From positions 3,388,641 to 3,452,640 of the forward strand of contig OX422194.1 of NCBI GenBank assembly GCA_949130485.1: a DNA stretch of 64,000 nucleotides, given 5' to 3'. This DNA comes from Agelas oroides (taxonomy: Eukaryota > Porifera > Demospongiae > Agelasida > Agelasidae). A model generated the notes under the pieces. It ran no database searches. It worked only from the letters and a program-made list of their open reading frames with translations, and was not told the origin of the DNA. The translations under genes and the position numbers were made by a program. Below are positions 1 to 11,508 of this stretch, piece by piece (positions within the stretch are counted from its first letter, which is position 1; each line of letters begins with the position of its first letter).

Positions 1-1795
1 CACATAAACAGGCTTGCACGAACTTCACAGGGCCTCCACAGTGGTGAAAACTGATTTCTAGGTCTTTCCTGACACTTAAACAGGCTTGCACGAGCTTCAC
101 AGGACTTCTCGGGAGGTTAAAACCGCATTGTGAGACCTTTCACGCACATAAACAGGCTTGCACGAGCATCACAGGACCTCCAGAGTGGAGAAAACTGCGT
201 TCTAGATCTTTCCTGACATTTAAATAGATTTACGCGAGCTTCACGGACCTCGCGTAAGGTTAAAACCGCTTTGTTAGACCTTTCACGCACATAAACAGGC
301 TTGCACCAGCATTACAGGACTTCCAGAGTGGAGAAAAATGCGTTCTAGATCTTTCCTGACATTTAAATAGACCTCCACGAGCTTCACAAAACCTCTCGGG
401 AGGTTAAAACCGCTTTGTGAGACCTTTAACGCACATAAACAGGTTTGCATGAGCTTCACAGGTCCTCCAGAGTGGTAATATTGCTTTCTAGGTCTTTCCT
501 GGCTCTCAAACAGGCTTGCACGAGCTTTACAGGACCTGCACAGTGGTAAAAACTGCTTTCTCGATCATTCCTGGCAGTTAAACAGATAAGCACGTGCTTC
601 ACAGCACATCCTCGGCGGTTAAAACGGCTTTATCAGGTCCTTCGCGCACATTCACAGGCTTGCACGAGCTTCACAGGGCCTCCACAGTTGTGAAAACTGC
701 TTTCTAGATCTTTCCTGACACTTTAACAGGCTTGCACAAGCTTCACAGGATCTCTCGGGAAGTTAAAACCGCTTTGTCAGATCTTTCACGCAACTTTGCA
801 CATGCATCACAGTACCTCCACAGAGGTGAAAACAGCTTTGTAGTTCTCCACAGAGGTGAAAACAGCTTTCTAGTTCTTTCCTGGTACTTAATCAGGTTTG
901 GACGAGCTTCACAGGACTTCCACAGTGGTGAAAACTGCTTTCTGTAGATTTCCTGGCACTTAAACAGAGCTGCACGTGCTTCACAGCACCTCCTCGGCGG
1001 TTAAAACGGCTTTGTCAGGTGTTTCCCGCACATAAACACGCTTGCATGAGCTTCACAGGGACTCCACAGTGGTGGAAACATCTTTCTAGTTCTTTCCTAG
1101 TACTTAAACAGGCGTGCACGAGTTTCATAGGACTTCCGCAGTGGTGAAAACTGTTTTCTAAATCTTTCCTCGCACTTAAACAGGCCTTTACGTGGTTCGC
1201 AGCGCTCTTCGGCGGTTAAAACGGCTTTGTCAGGTCTTTCCCTCACATAAACACTCTTGCACGAGCTTCACAGGGCCTACACAGCGGTGAAAACTGCTCT
1301 CTATGCTTTTCCTGGCTCTTAAACAAGCTTGCACGAGCTTCACTGGACCTCTCGGGAGGTTAAAACCGCTTTGTCAGACATTTCACGCTCATAAATAGGC
1401 TTGCACGAGCATTACAGGAGCTCCACAGTGGTTAAAACTGCCTTCTTGATCTTTCCTAACACTTAAATAGACTTGCACGAGCTTCACAGGACTTCTCGAG
1501 AGGTTAAAACTGCTTTGTGAGACCTTTCACGCACATAAACAGGCTTGCACGAGCATTACAGGACCTCCACAGAGGTAAAAACAGCTTTCTAGGTCTTTAC
1601 TGACACTTCAACAGGCTTGCACGAGCTTCACAGCACCTCTTGAGATGTTAAAACCGATTTGTGAGACCCTTCACGCACATAAACCGGCTTGCACGAGCAT
1701 TAGAGGACCTCCACAGTAGTGAAAACTGCTCTCTAGTTCTTTCCTGGTACTTAAATAGTCTTGCACGAGATTCACAGGACACATCCACAGTGGTG
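1..1795. repeat. 72-bp satellite array, block 1
   Basis: Head-to-tail 72-bp monomers enter from beyond the left edge of the window. A-class units (CTCCACAGTGGTGAAAAC core) alternate with B/C-class units (TCGGCGGTTAAAAC or CTCGGGAGGTTAAAAC core). One unit carries a 30-bp internal tandem duplication (816-845 repeated at 846-875). The block ends at the TG target duplication (1794-1795) of the next element. Short open frames here are by-products of a repeat length divisible by three. No gene is seen. Confidence 0.95.
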
Positions 1796-1831
1796 CACAG
1801 CAAAAACAACGGTATGAAGTTCATGCCAAAA
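1796..1831 (+). repeat. Left terminal inverted repeat of the CACTA-like element
   Basis: It matches the reverse complement of 5432-5467 with three mismatches in 36 bases. It contains the first copy of the subterminal palindrome (1811-1827). Further TTCATACC/GGTATGAA copies follow near 1855-1877, 1883-1899, 1915-1922 and around 1945-1975. Confidence 0.9.
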
Positions 1832-2348
1832 GAGTACGACCTTCATCCCAACAAATTTCATACCTATGGTATGAATTGAGCGAGTATGACTTTCATACTT
1901 TCAGCGGTGCGTAGTTCATACCGCGGATGGGAGAAGACGTTCGTCATACCGAAGCTGCGTGTGAACTTCATACCCCGCTGCACCTGGTGTTATTAGGTCA
2001 AAGGTCAAAAGCGTCGGTGGATGAGAAATCTATTTATGCGTTTAAGAAATTTTATATTCTGCATGCATGTCGATGCAACATAGCCATGCAGCAGTGATCC
2101 CCGTGTCTCAAGACAGATTTCTTATGCAGGTAAGTCGATAGCTGATGAGAAATTCTGTTGAAAATTTGGATTTATCTGTGTACCTACTTAGGGGTGGATA
2201 GGAATTGTGCTTAAACATGCATGGTTAATTTGCTGCACACTAGCAAATGCAATGAATGTTCTCATGCTTCCATCCTCCCCCGAGGGTTGTCATTTTTATG
2301 GGCACCATAGTCACAGTAGCAACTGAGGTCAGACTAGAAACAGTATGT

Positions 2349-3669
2349 AAACTAGATTTTCCCGTTCCAATCCAGCACAGGTGTACATGTACCAGAGTTA
2401 AAAACCAATTATGAATGTACAGGTAGAGTGGAGTTGATTGATACCTAGTTTGTCCTATTTGAAGTAGTTTTGGTCTCGTAGGTTTCAGAAACATAAGGCG
2501 CTTGACCATCGAGTTGATATTCGGTTGGGTGTAAACTACAATTTCCCGTTCCAGTCCAGCACACAGTGTGTCAGACTTACAAACCAATTTGATATTATGA
2601 ATGTACAGGTAGAGTGGAGTTGATTGATACCTAGTTTGTCCTATTTGAAGTAGTTTTGGTCTCATAGGTTTGAAAAAGCTATGGCGATTGACCATCGAGT
2701 TGATATTCGGTTGGGTGTTAACTACAATTTCCTATTCCAGTCCTGCACACAGTGTGCCAGAGTTACAAACCAATTTGATATTATGAATGCACAGGTAGAG
2801 TGGAGTTGATTGATACCTAGTTTGTCCTGTTTGAAAGAGTTTTGGTCTCATAGGTTTGAAAAGCTAAGGTGATTGAGCATCGAGTTGATATTCAGTTGGG
2901 TGTAAAATACAATTTTCCGTTCCAGTCCAGCACACAGTGTGCCAGGCTTACAAACCAATTTGATATTATGAATGTATAGGTAGAGTGGAGTTGATTGATA
3001 CCTAGTTTGTCCTATTTGAAGTAGTTTTGGTCTCGTAGGTTTTGAAAAAGCTAAGGCGATTGACCATCGAGTTGGTATTCGGTTGGGTGCAAACTACAAT
3101 TTCCCGTTCCAGTCCAGCACACAGTGTGCCAGACTTACAAACCAACTTGATATTATGAATGTATAGGTAGAGTGGAGTTGATTGATACCTAGTTTGTCCT
3201 ATTTGAAGTAGTTTTGGTCTCGTAGGTTTTGAAAAAGCTAAGGCGATTGACCATCGAGTTGATATTCGGTTGGGTGCAAACTACAATTTCCCGTTCTAGT
3301 CCAGCACACAGTGTGCCAGAGTTACAAACCAATTTGATATTATGAATGTACAGGTAGAGTGGAGTTGATTGATACCTAGTTTGTCCTGTTTGAAGGAGTT
3401 TTGGTCTCATAGGTTTGAAAAAGCTAAGGCGATTGACCATCGAGTTGATATTCGGTTGGGTGTAAACTACAATTTCCCGTTCCAGTCCAGCACACAGTGT
3501 GCCAGACTTACAAACCAATTTGATATTATGAATGTACAGGTAGAGTGGAGTTGATTGATACCTAGTTTGTCCTATTTGAAGTAGTTTTGGTCTCGTAGGT
3601 TTGAAAAAGCTAAGGCGATGGACCATCGAATTGATATTCGGTTGGGTGTAAACTGCATTTTCCCGTTGC
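2349..3669. repeat. 186-bp tandem repeat array inside the CACTA-like element
   Basis: Seven or so copies of a 186-bp unit. The anchor GAGTTGATTGATACC recurs at 2431, 2617, 2803, 2988, 3175, 3362 and 3548, giving spacings of 185-187 bp. Because 186 is 62 codons, the minus strand stays open over several units (for example 3189-3671) and reads as a 62-residue periodic peptide. A start-anywhere repeat peptide with frame breaks where the unit length shifts to 185 or 187 argues against a protein. Arrays of this kind are common in the interior of non-autonomous DNA transposons. Confidence 0.92.
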
Positions 3670-4380
3670 ATTCCTATGGTTCCTACCGTGTCTGATTTTT
3701 AATCTATTTATTCATGTTTAGTGTTTCTCCTTACAGGACCAAATGGGCAAAGGTAGACAACCTAGGTGTTGTCTGTGGAAGACTGAAGTTGCTGTCGTTA
3801 TGGAGATATTGGACTGAGTCTATTTAGTTGTTGACAGCAGTGGTTTTTTTGTTGTTTTTTCTATGTTCAGTTCCTGTCATCATTTGATCATTCTGTCATG
3901 CATTGGTAAACTCTGGGCCGAACCATAAGTTCTGGGTTACTACCACTGTCAGTGGTTGAGACGGTCCCCAACAAGTCAGCTCCACCTATTCGTGCCTGGT
4001 GCGCGTGCGCAATTGTTTGAACTTTGATATTGAGCGCGCTCGCGCTCGAAGTGTGATACTTTTGAAAATGAAGCGCGAGTGAAGGAAGGAGGTGTGCCAC
4101 GGAACTCCGTCTGAATAGGACAACGGTGAGCAGTGTTTCTCGCAAAATTTATCTTGCTAGTACGTAGAAAGCTGGGAAATATGTCAGAATAGTATACAGT
4201 CACTTGTAGCCCTGTGACATTCTCACTTGAACACACATGCATATGCTGTATATGAAGCTCTTAAAAACGCTCTTCATGGTGTGGATTTTGATTTCTGTTT
4301 TAGTACATGTGGTGCTGGACTTCTGATGTCATCTCCCTCCTTGTATATATAGATGGAGGTGAGCCTGGGATATTGTTACA
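3670..4380. other. Unique interior of the CACTA-like element
   Basis: A non-repetitive stretch between the 186-bp array and the degenerate repeats. It contains a T-rich tract near 3845-3860 and a GC-rich self-complementary patch near 4031-4050 (GAGCGCGCTCGCGCTC). Two overlapping minus-strand frames of 85-88 codons (3888-4242) show no recognisable domain. A polypyrimidine-CAG followed by GACC near 3730 resembles a splice acceptor. I cannot assign a function. Confidence 0.5.
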
Positions 4381-5385
4381 AATTATGACATGAATTCATC
4401 CTGTCATTCTTCCTCATTACGGCACTCAGACTGTGTATCACGGAACAAGAGCAAAGCAGGTACACTACACTTGAACACACATACATACAGACATAAGTAC
4501 ACCTATCTTTCCGTCTGACAGTGTACCCGCAACTTTTCTGTCGAGTCTATATCAAAGAACAAGAACCAGTGAAGAATTAAAGGTACAGTTCCCTTTTGTC
4601 TCGTGTACTGCACCCTCATTTTTCTGTCGCATAGTGTAACCTCGTTCTTCTTTCTGTCCCATACTCCAATTCCACATTCTTTCTGTTTCATAGTACACTT
4701 CCTCCCTCTTTGATATTGTTCTGTCCCCACGCACGTACACACAAAGGTAGACAGAAGCCAGCCTGATGTATTGCCACAGTGAATATTTGCTCCTTACATT
4801 CTTCCTCACCACTTTTACATCCAGGGTCTATCACAGAACAAAAGCCAAGTAAAGAATTAGAGGTACAGTTCTTTCTCTCTCATAGTGCACCCTTGTCCTT
4901 TCTGTCCCATAACTGTACCCACATTCTTTGCATGATATTCTTACCCCTCGTATATACACACTGGGTATAGATATATAGAGGCCAGCCTGGGTACAATCTA
5001 CAATGATAACCTCTTCCTTTCCTATTACTCCCACGTTCAGAGTCAAACACAGAAAGTGAGCCGAACAAAGAATTAGAGGTAGATGTTCCTTCCTTGTTTT
5101 CTCTCTTCCCTCCTCCGCACACACACACTCACACAGACACAGAACAATAACAAAGTGAAGAAGTACAGGTATGGCATGCACATGTATACTTATACACACA
5201 CATAAACTTGTGTTTTGTTTCTCCACTGTACCCTACTCTCTCCTTTCCCAGAGCCCATTCATGCACTTTCCCTTTTATTTCTGCCCAATGATATACTACT
5301 GTCTTGTTTCCCCACAGATGCAGATATCTATGCTGCAGAAAGTACAACAGCAAGAAGTGACTTTATACTTGAACTAAGTAGATGC
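4380..5385 (+). other. Degenerate repeats with splice-donor-like motifs
   Basis: A motif resembling AAAGAATTAGAGGTACAG recurs near 4572, 4851, 5068 and 5155. Each copy is preceded by a TCACAGAACAAAAGC-like stretch and followed by pyrimidine-rich DNA. The GAG/GTA step in each copy resembles a 5' splice site. A TTTCCCCACAG acceptor-like tract precedes a short open stretch ending in TAA near 5375. This could be the degraded, exon-duplicated tail of an old transposase gene or a simple internal repeat; the sequence alone does not decide. Confidence 0.4.
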
Positions 5386-5431
5386 TATATAGTATGATAT
5401 TCATACCGCTTTGGTATGATATTAATACCGT

Positions 5432-5467
5432 TTTTGGTATGAAATTCATACCATTGTTTTTGCTGTG
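5432..5467 (-). repeat. Right terminal inverted repeat of the CACTA-like element
   Basis: Reverse complement of the left end with three mismatches over 36 bases. It is preceded by two further palindromic GGTATGATATTMATACC-type copies at about 5394-5430, so the transposase-binding-like repeats are denser at this end. The flanking TG at 5468-5469 completes the target duplication. Confidence 0.9.
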
Positions 5468-8400
5468 TGAAAACTGCTTTCTACATCTTTCCTAATACTT
5501 AAATGGGCTTGCACGAGCTTCACACGCCTTCTCTGAAGGTTAAAAGCGCTTTATGAGACCTTTCACGCACATAAACAGGCTAGCACAAGTATTACAGTAC
5601 CTCCATTGTGGTGAAACCAGCTTTCTAGTTCTTTCTTGCTACTTAAACACGCTTGGACGGGCTTCACAGGGCTTCCACAGTGGTGAAAACTGCTTTCTCG
5701 ATCTTTACTGCACTTAAACAGGCCAGCACGTGCTTCACATCACCTCCTCGGCGGTTAAAACGGCTTTACCAGGTCTTTCCCGCACATACACAGGCTTACA
5801 CGAGCTTAACCGTGCCTCCACAGTGGTTAAAACTTCTTTCCTGCAATGGCACTTTAACAGGCCTGCACGTGCTTCATAGCATCTACACGGCGGATAAAAC
5901 AGCATTTTCAGACCTTTCCTGCATTTAAACAGGCTTGCACGAGCACCACAGGACGTCCACAGTGGTGAAAACTGCTTTCTCTAGATTTCCTAGCACTTAA
6001 ACAGAACTGCACGTGCTTCACAGGACCTCCACGGCGGTTAAAACGGCTTTGTCAGGTCTTTCCCGCACATAAACACGCTTGCATGAGCTTCACAGGGCTT
6101 CCACAGTGGTGAAAACTGCTTTCTAGGCTTTTCCTGGCTCTTAAACAGGCTTGTACGAGCTTCACTGGACTTCCACAGTGGTGAAAACTTCTTCCTAGGT
6201 CTCTCCTGACACTTAAACAGGCTTGCACGAGCTTCACAGGACTTCTCGGGAGGTTAAAACCGCTTTGTGAAACCTTTCACGCTCATAAACAGGCTTGCAC
6301 GAGCATTACAGGAGCTCCACAGTGGTGAAAACTGCGTTCTAGATCTTTCCTAACACTTAAATAGACTTGTACAAGCTTCACAGCACCACTTGTGAGGTTA
6401 AAACCGCTTTGTGAGACCTTTCACGCACATAAACAGGTATGCACGAGCATTAAAGGACCTCCACAGTGGTGAAAACAGCTTTCTAGGTCTTTACTGGCAC
6501 TTAAACCGGCCTGCACGTGCATCACTTCACCACCTCGGCGGTAAAAACGACTTTATCAGGTCTTTCTCGCGTATACACAGGCTTACACGAGCTTCACCAT
6601 GCATCCACAGTGGTGAAAACTGCTTTCACCATCTCTCCTTCCTCTTAAACAGGCCTACACGTGCTTCATAGCATCTGCACGGCGGATTAAACAGCTTTTC
6701 AAGACCTTTCCCGCATTTAAACAGGCTTGCACGAGCATCACAGGACGTCCACAGTGGTAAAAACTGCTCTCTCTAGATTTCCTGGCACTTAAACAGAGCC
6801 GCACGTGCTTCACAGCACCCCCTCGGCGGTTGAAACGGCTTTGTCAGGTCTTTTCCGCACATAAACACCCTTGCACGAGCTTCACAGGGCATACACAGCG
6901 GTGAAAACTGCACTCTATGCTTTTCCTGGCTCTTAAACAAGCTTGCACGAGCTTCACTGGACTTCCACAGTGGTCTTTCCTGACACTTAAACAGGCTTGC
7001 ATGAGTATTACAGGACCGCCACAGTGGTGAAAACAGCGTTCTAGATCTTTCCTAACACTTAAATAGACTTACGCGAGCTTCACGTACCTCGCGTGAGGTT
7101 AAAACCGCTTCGTTAGAAATAAAAAGGCTTGCACCAGCATTACAGGACTTCCAGAGTGGAGAAAAATGCGTTCTAGATCTTTCCTGACATTTGAATAGAC
7201 CTGCACGAGCTTCTCAAAACCTCTCGGGAGGTTAAAACCGCTTTGTGAGAGCTTTCACGCACATAAACAGGCTTGCACGAGCTTCACAGGTCCTCCAGAG
7301 CGGTAAAATTGCTTTCTAGGTCTTTCCTGGCTCTCAAACAGGCCTGCACGAGCTTAACAGGACCTCCACAGTGGTAAAAACTGCTTTCTCGATCATTCCT
7401 GGCAGTTAAACAGATAAGCACGTGCTTCACAGCACCTCCTCGGCGGTTAGAACGTCTTTATCAGGTCTTTCGCGCACATTCACAGGCTTGCACGAGCTTC
7501 ACAGGGCCTCCACAGTTGTGAAAACTGCTTTCTAGGTCTTTCCTGACACTTTAACAGGCTTGCACAAGCTTCACAGAACATCCATAAAACCGCTTTGTCT
7601 GACCTTTCACGCACATAAACAACCTTGCACATGCATCACAGTACCTCCACAGAGGTGAAAACAGCTTTCTAATTCTTTCCTGGTACTTAAATAGGTTTGG
7701 ACGAGCTTCACAGGACTTCCACAGTGGTGAAAACTGCTTTCTCGATCTTTACTGGCACTTAAAGAGGCCTGCACACGTGCTTCGCATCACCCCCTCGTCG
7801 GTTAAAACGGCTTTATCAGGTCTTTCCCGCACATACACAGGCTAACACGAGCTTCACAGGACTTCCACAGTGGTGAAAACTGCTTTCTCGATCTTTACTG
7901 GCACTTAAACAGGCCTGCACACGTACTTCGCATCACACCCTCGGCGGTTAAAACGGCTTTATCAGGTCTTTCCCGCACATACACAGGCTAACACGAGCTT
8001 CACCGTGCATCCACAGTGGTGAAAACTGCTTTCACGATCTTTACTGGCACTTAAACAGGCCTGCACACGTACTTCGCATCACACCCTCGGCGGTTAAAAC
8101 GGCTTTATCAGGTCTTTCCCGCACATACACAGGCTAACACGAGCTTCACCGTGCATCCACAGTGGTGAAAACTGCTTTCACGATCTTACCAGCACTTAAA
8201 CAGGCCTGCACGTGCTTCATAGCATCTGCACGGCGGATTAAACAGCTTTTTCTGACCTTTCCCGCATCTAAACAGGCCTGCACGAGCATCACAGGACGTC
8301 CACGGTGGTGAAAACTGCTTTCTCTAGACTTCCGGGCACTTAAACGAGGCTGCAAGTACTCCACAGCACCTCCTCAGCGGTTAAAACGGCTTTGTCGGGT

Positions 8401-10897
8401 CTTTCCCCCTCATACCCACGCTTGCATGAGCTTCACAGGGCCTCCACAGTAGTGAAAACTGAATTCTAGGCTTTTCCTCGCTCTTAAGCAGGCTTGCACG
8501 AGCTTCACTGGACTTCCACATGCAGTGGTGAAAACTGCTTTCTAGATATTTCCTGACACTTAAACAGGCTTGTACGAGCTTCACAGTACCTGCCGGGAGG
8601 TTAAAACCGCATGGTCAGACCGTTCACGCTCATAAACAGGCTTGCACGAGCATTACAAGACCTCCACTGTGGTGAAAACTTCGTTCTAGTTCTTTCCTAA
8701 CACTTAAATAGACTTGCACGAGCTTCACAGCACCTCTCGTTAGGTTAAACCCGCTTTGTGAGACCTTTCACGCTCATAAACATGCTTGTACGAGCTTCAC
8801 AGGGCCTCCAGAGTGGTAAAAACTGCTTTCTAGTACTTTCCTGGGTGTTAAACAGACTTGCACGGGCTTCACGGGACCTCCACAGTGGTGAAAACAGGCT
8901 TGTACGAGCGTATGTGCGAGAAAGACTCCTCGGCGGCTAAAACGGCTTTATCAGGTCTTTCTGCACATAAACAGTCTTGCACGAGCTTTACAGTGCCTCC
9001 ACAGTGGTGAAAACTGATTTCTAGGTCTTTCCTGGCACTTAATTCAACAGGCCTTCACGTGCTTCACAGCACCTCCTAGGCGGTTAAAACGGCTTTATCA
9101 GGTCTTTCTCGCACATACGCAGGCTTGACCGAGCTTCACAGGGCCTCCACCATGGTGAAAACTGATTTTTAGGTCTTCCCTCACACTTTAACAGCATTGC
9201 ACGAGCTTCACAGGACCTCCAGGGAGGTTAAAACCGCATGGTCAGACGATTGACGCTTATAAACAGGCTTGTACGAGCTTCACAGGACCTCCACAGTGGT
9301 GAAAACTGCATTCTCGATCATTCCTGGCAGTTAAACATGGATGCACGTGCTTCACAGCACCTCCTCGGCGGTTAAAACGACTTTATCAGGTCTTTCTGCA
9401 CATAAGCAGGCTTGCACAAGCTTTACAGTGCCTCCATCGCGGTGAAAACTACTTTCTAGGTCTTTCCTGTCTCTTAAACAGGCTTGCATGAGTTTCACTG
9501 GAGTTTCACTGTGGTGCAAACTGCTTTCCAGATCTTTCCTGGCTATTAAACAGGCTTGCACGAGCTTAACAGGCCCTCCACAGTGGTGAAAACTGCTCTC
9601 TATGCTTTTCCTGGCTCTTAAACAAGCTTGCACGAGCTTCACTGGACTTCCACAGTGGTGAAAACTGCTTTCTAGGTCTTTCCTGACACTTAAACAGGCT
9701 TGCACGAGCTTCAAAGGTCCTCTCGGGAGGTTAACCTGGCACTTAAACTGAGCTGCACATGCTTCACAGCACCTCCTCGGCGGTTAAAACGGCTTTGTCA
9801 GGTCTTTCCCGCACAGAAACACGCTTACATGAGCTTCACAGGGACTCCACAGTGGTGAAAACAGCTTTCTAGTTCTTTCCTAGTACTTAAACAGGCGTGC
9901 ACGAGGTTCATAGGACTTCCGCAGTGGTGAAAACTGTTTTCTAAGTCTTTCCTCACACTTAAACAGGCCTGCACGTGGTTCGCAGCACCCCTCGGCGGTG
10001 AAAACGGCTTTGTCAGGTCTTTCCCGCGCATAAACACTCTTGCACGAGCTTCACAGGGCCTACACAGCAGTGAAAACTGCTCTCTATGCTTTTGCTGGCT
10101 CTTAAACAAGCTTGCACGAGCTTCACTGGACTTCCACAGTGGTGAAAACTGCTTTCTAGGTCTTTCCTGACACTTAAACAAGGTTGCACGAGCATAACAG
10201 GACCTCTCGGGATGTTAAAACCGCTTTGTCAGACATTTCACGCTCATAAACAGGCTTGCACGTGCTTTACAGGAGCTCCACAGTGGTGAGAACTGCCTTC
10301 TTGATCTTTCCTAACACTTAAATAGACTCGCACGAGCTTCACAGGACTTCTCGGGAGGTTAAAACCGCTTTGTGAGACCTTTCACGTTCATAAACAGGCT
10401 TGCACGAGCATTACAGGACCTCCACAGAGATAAAAACAGCTTTCTAGGTCTTTACTGACACTTCAACAGGCATGCACGAGCTTCACAGGACCTCTTGGGA
10501 TGTTGAAACCGATTTGTGAGACCCTTCACGCACATAAACAGGCTTGCACGAGCATTACAGGACCTCCACAGTAGTGAAAACTGCTTTCTAGTTCTTTCCT
10601 GGTACTTAAATAGTCTTGCACGAGTTTCACAGGACATCCACAGTGGTGAAAACTGCTTTCTACATCTTTCCTAACACTTAAATGGGGTTGCACGAGCTTC
10701 ACACGCCTTCTCTGAAGGTTAAAAGCGCTTTATGAGACCTTTCACGCACATAAACTGGCTGGCACAAGTATTACAGTACCTCCATTGTGGTGAAACCAGC
10801 TTTCTAGTTCCTTCTTGGTACTTAAACAGGCTTGGACTGGCTTCACTGGGCTTCCACAGTGGTGAAAACTGCTATCTCGATCTTTACTGGCACTTAA
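5468..10897. repeat. 72-bp satellite array, block 2
   Basis: Continuous A and B/C monomers. Notable units: one with CATGCA in place of CA at 8519-8524; one with a 17-bp stretch in inverted orientation at 8910-8926; and a triplicated pair of units around 7850-8160 that reads GCACACGTACTTCGC. The segment 10600-10800 is the uninterrupted counterpart of the site that received the CACTA-like element at 1795. The block ends in TTAA at 10894-10897, the target duplication of the next element. Confidence 0.95.
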
Positions 10898-11508
10898 CTC
10901 TTTGCACGCGAAGTGCAGATATATATGCATACGTGATTAATTTAGCCTACGCGAAGTGCACATAAATCTGCACGGGATCTTAGGCAAAGCATAACCGCGC
11001 AATAGTAAAGCCAAACAAGAAGTTAGGGTAAGTCCCTGTTTATTGAGTAGTAATAAGTCTAGGCCACACCTTTCGACTTACGTTGATCTCATAAAAGGCA
11101 GGAAGGGGCGGTGCTAGTTCGCGAGTGATCGTGAATTTGACCAAGGGCTGCTAAACGCGAAGCTTTCTCTTCAACACGGGGAGCAAATGGCCTCCAGTTT
11201 TCACTCAAGGTTGAAGTACTACCTTTAGATAACTTGGAAATCGGCTGAATCTGTCAAGGCTGTAGGTAACAAGTGAGAAAATCGGCGCCGTTTCGAATTG
11301 CTAGTAAGCTACGATGTAAAGCCGCAGATAATGGCTTCAAACAAGTACCAATTGCTTACCTAGCAGTGATCAGCTATTTAGATAAACTAGTCCAGCCTAG
11401 TTACACGCTGTCTACGCAAATCAGCCCACTGACACTGCCCAGAGCTTGCTAGGCAACGCTTGCCACTTTGACCTCAGACTGATAACATTAATTTCCGCGT
11501 GCAAAGAG
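10898..11508. mobile_element. 611-bp TTAA-type MITE
   Basis: The insert is bounded by perfect 13-bp inverted ends (CTCTTTGCACGCG at 10898-10910, its complement at 11496-11508) and flanked by TTAA at 10894-10897 and 11509-11512. The filled site restores GGCACTTAAACAGGCCAGC, which is seen intact near 35600. TTAA duplications are typical of piggyBac and Kolobok elements; the terminal CTC is not the usual piggyBac CCC, so I leave the family open. GCGAAGTGCA occurs twice at the left end (10908 and 10951). No open frame of note exists inside, so it is non-autonomous. Confidence 0.88.

Larger units (their letters stand above)
1796..5467. mobile_element. CACTA (EnSpm)-like non-autonomous DNA transposon
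   Basis: A 3,672-bp insertion bounded by inverted ends that start CACAGCAAAAAC and finish GTTTTTGCTGTG. It is flanked by a 2-bp duplication TG (1794-1795 and 5468-5469). The same satellite stretch occurs without the insert near 10620-10740, where CAGTGGTGAAAACTGC is continuous, so both boundaries are firm. CAC...GTG ends, a short target duplication and many subterminal short repeats are traits of the CACTA/EnSpm group. Here the subterminal repeats are variants of the palindrome GGTATGAAWTTCATACC, several within 180 bp of the left end and three within 75 bp of the right end. No transposase with a recognisable catalytic motif was found; the interior is a 186-bp tandem array (2349-3669), a unique stretch and degenerate repeats. 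It is therefore probably mobilised in trans. The superfamily call is an inference from the ends; the insertion itself is seen directly. Confidence 0.85.

Noticed and set aside
3189..3671. 160-codon minus-strand frame as a gene
   Set aside because: It is the 186-bp tandem unit (62 codons) read through; the frame breaks when the unit changes to 185 or 187 bp, and no domain is seen.
3996..4060. CpG island or promoter in the CACTA-like element
   Set aside because: Only a short GC-rich palindromic patch; no start-site motifs or linked reading frame.
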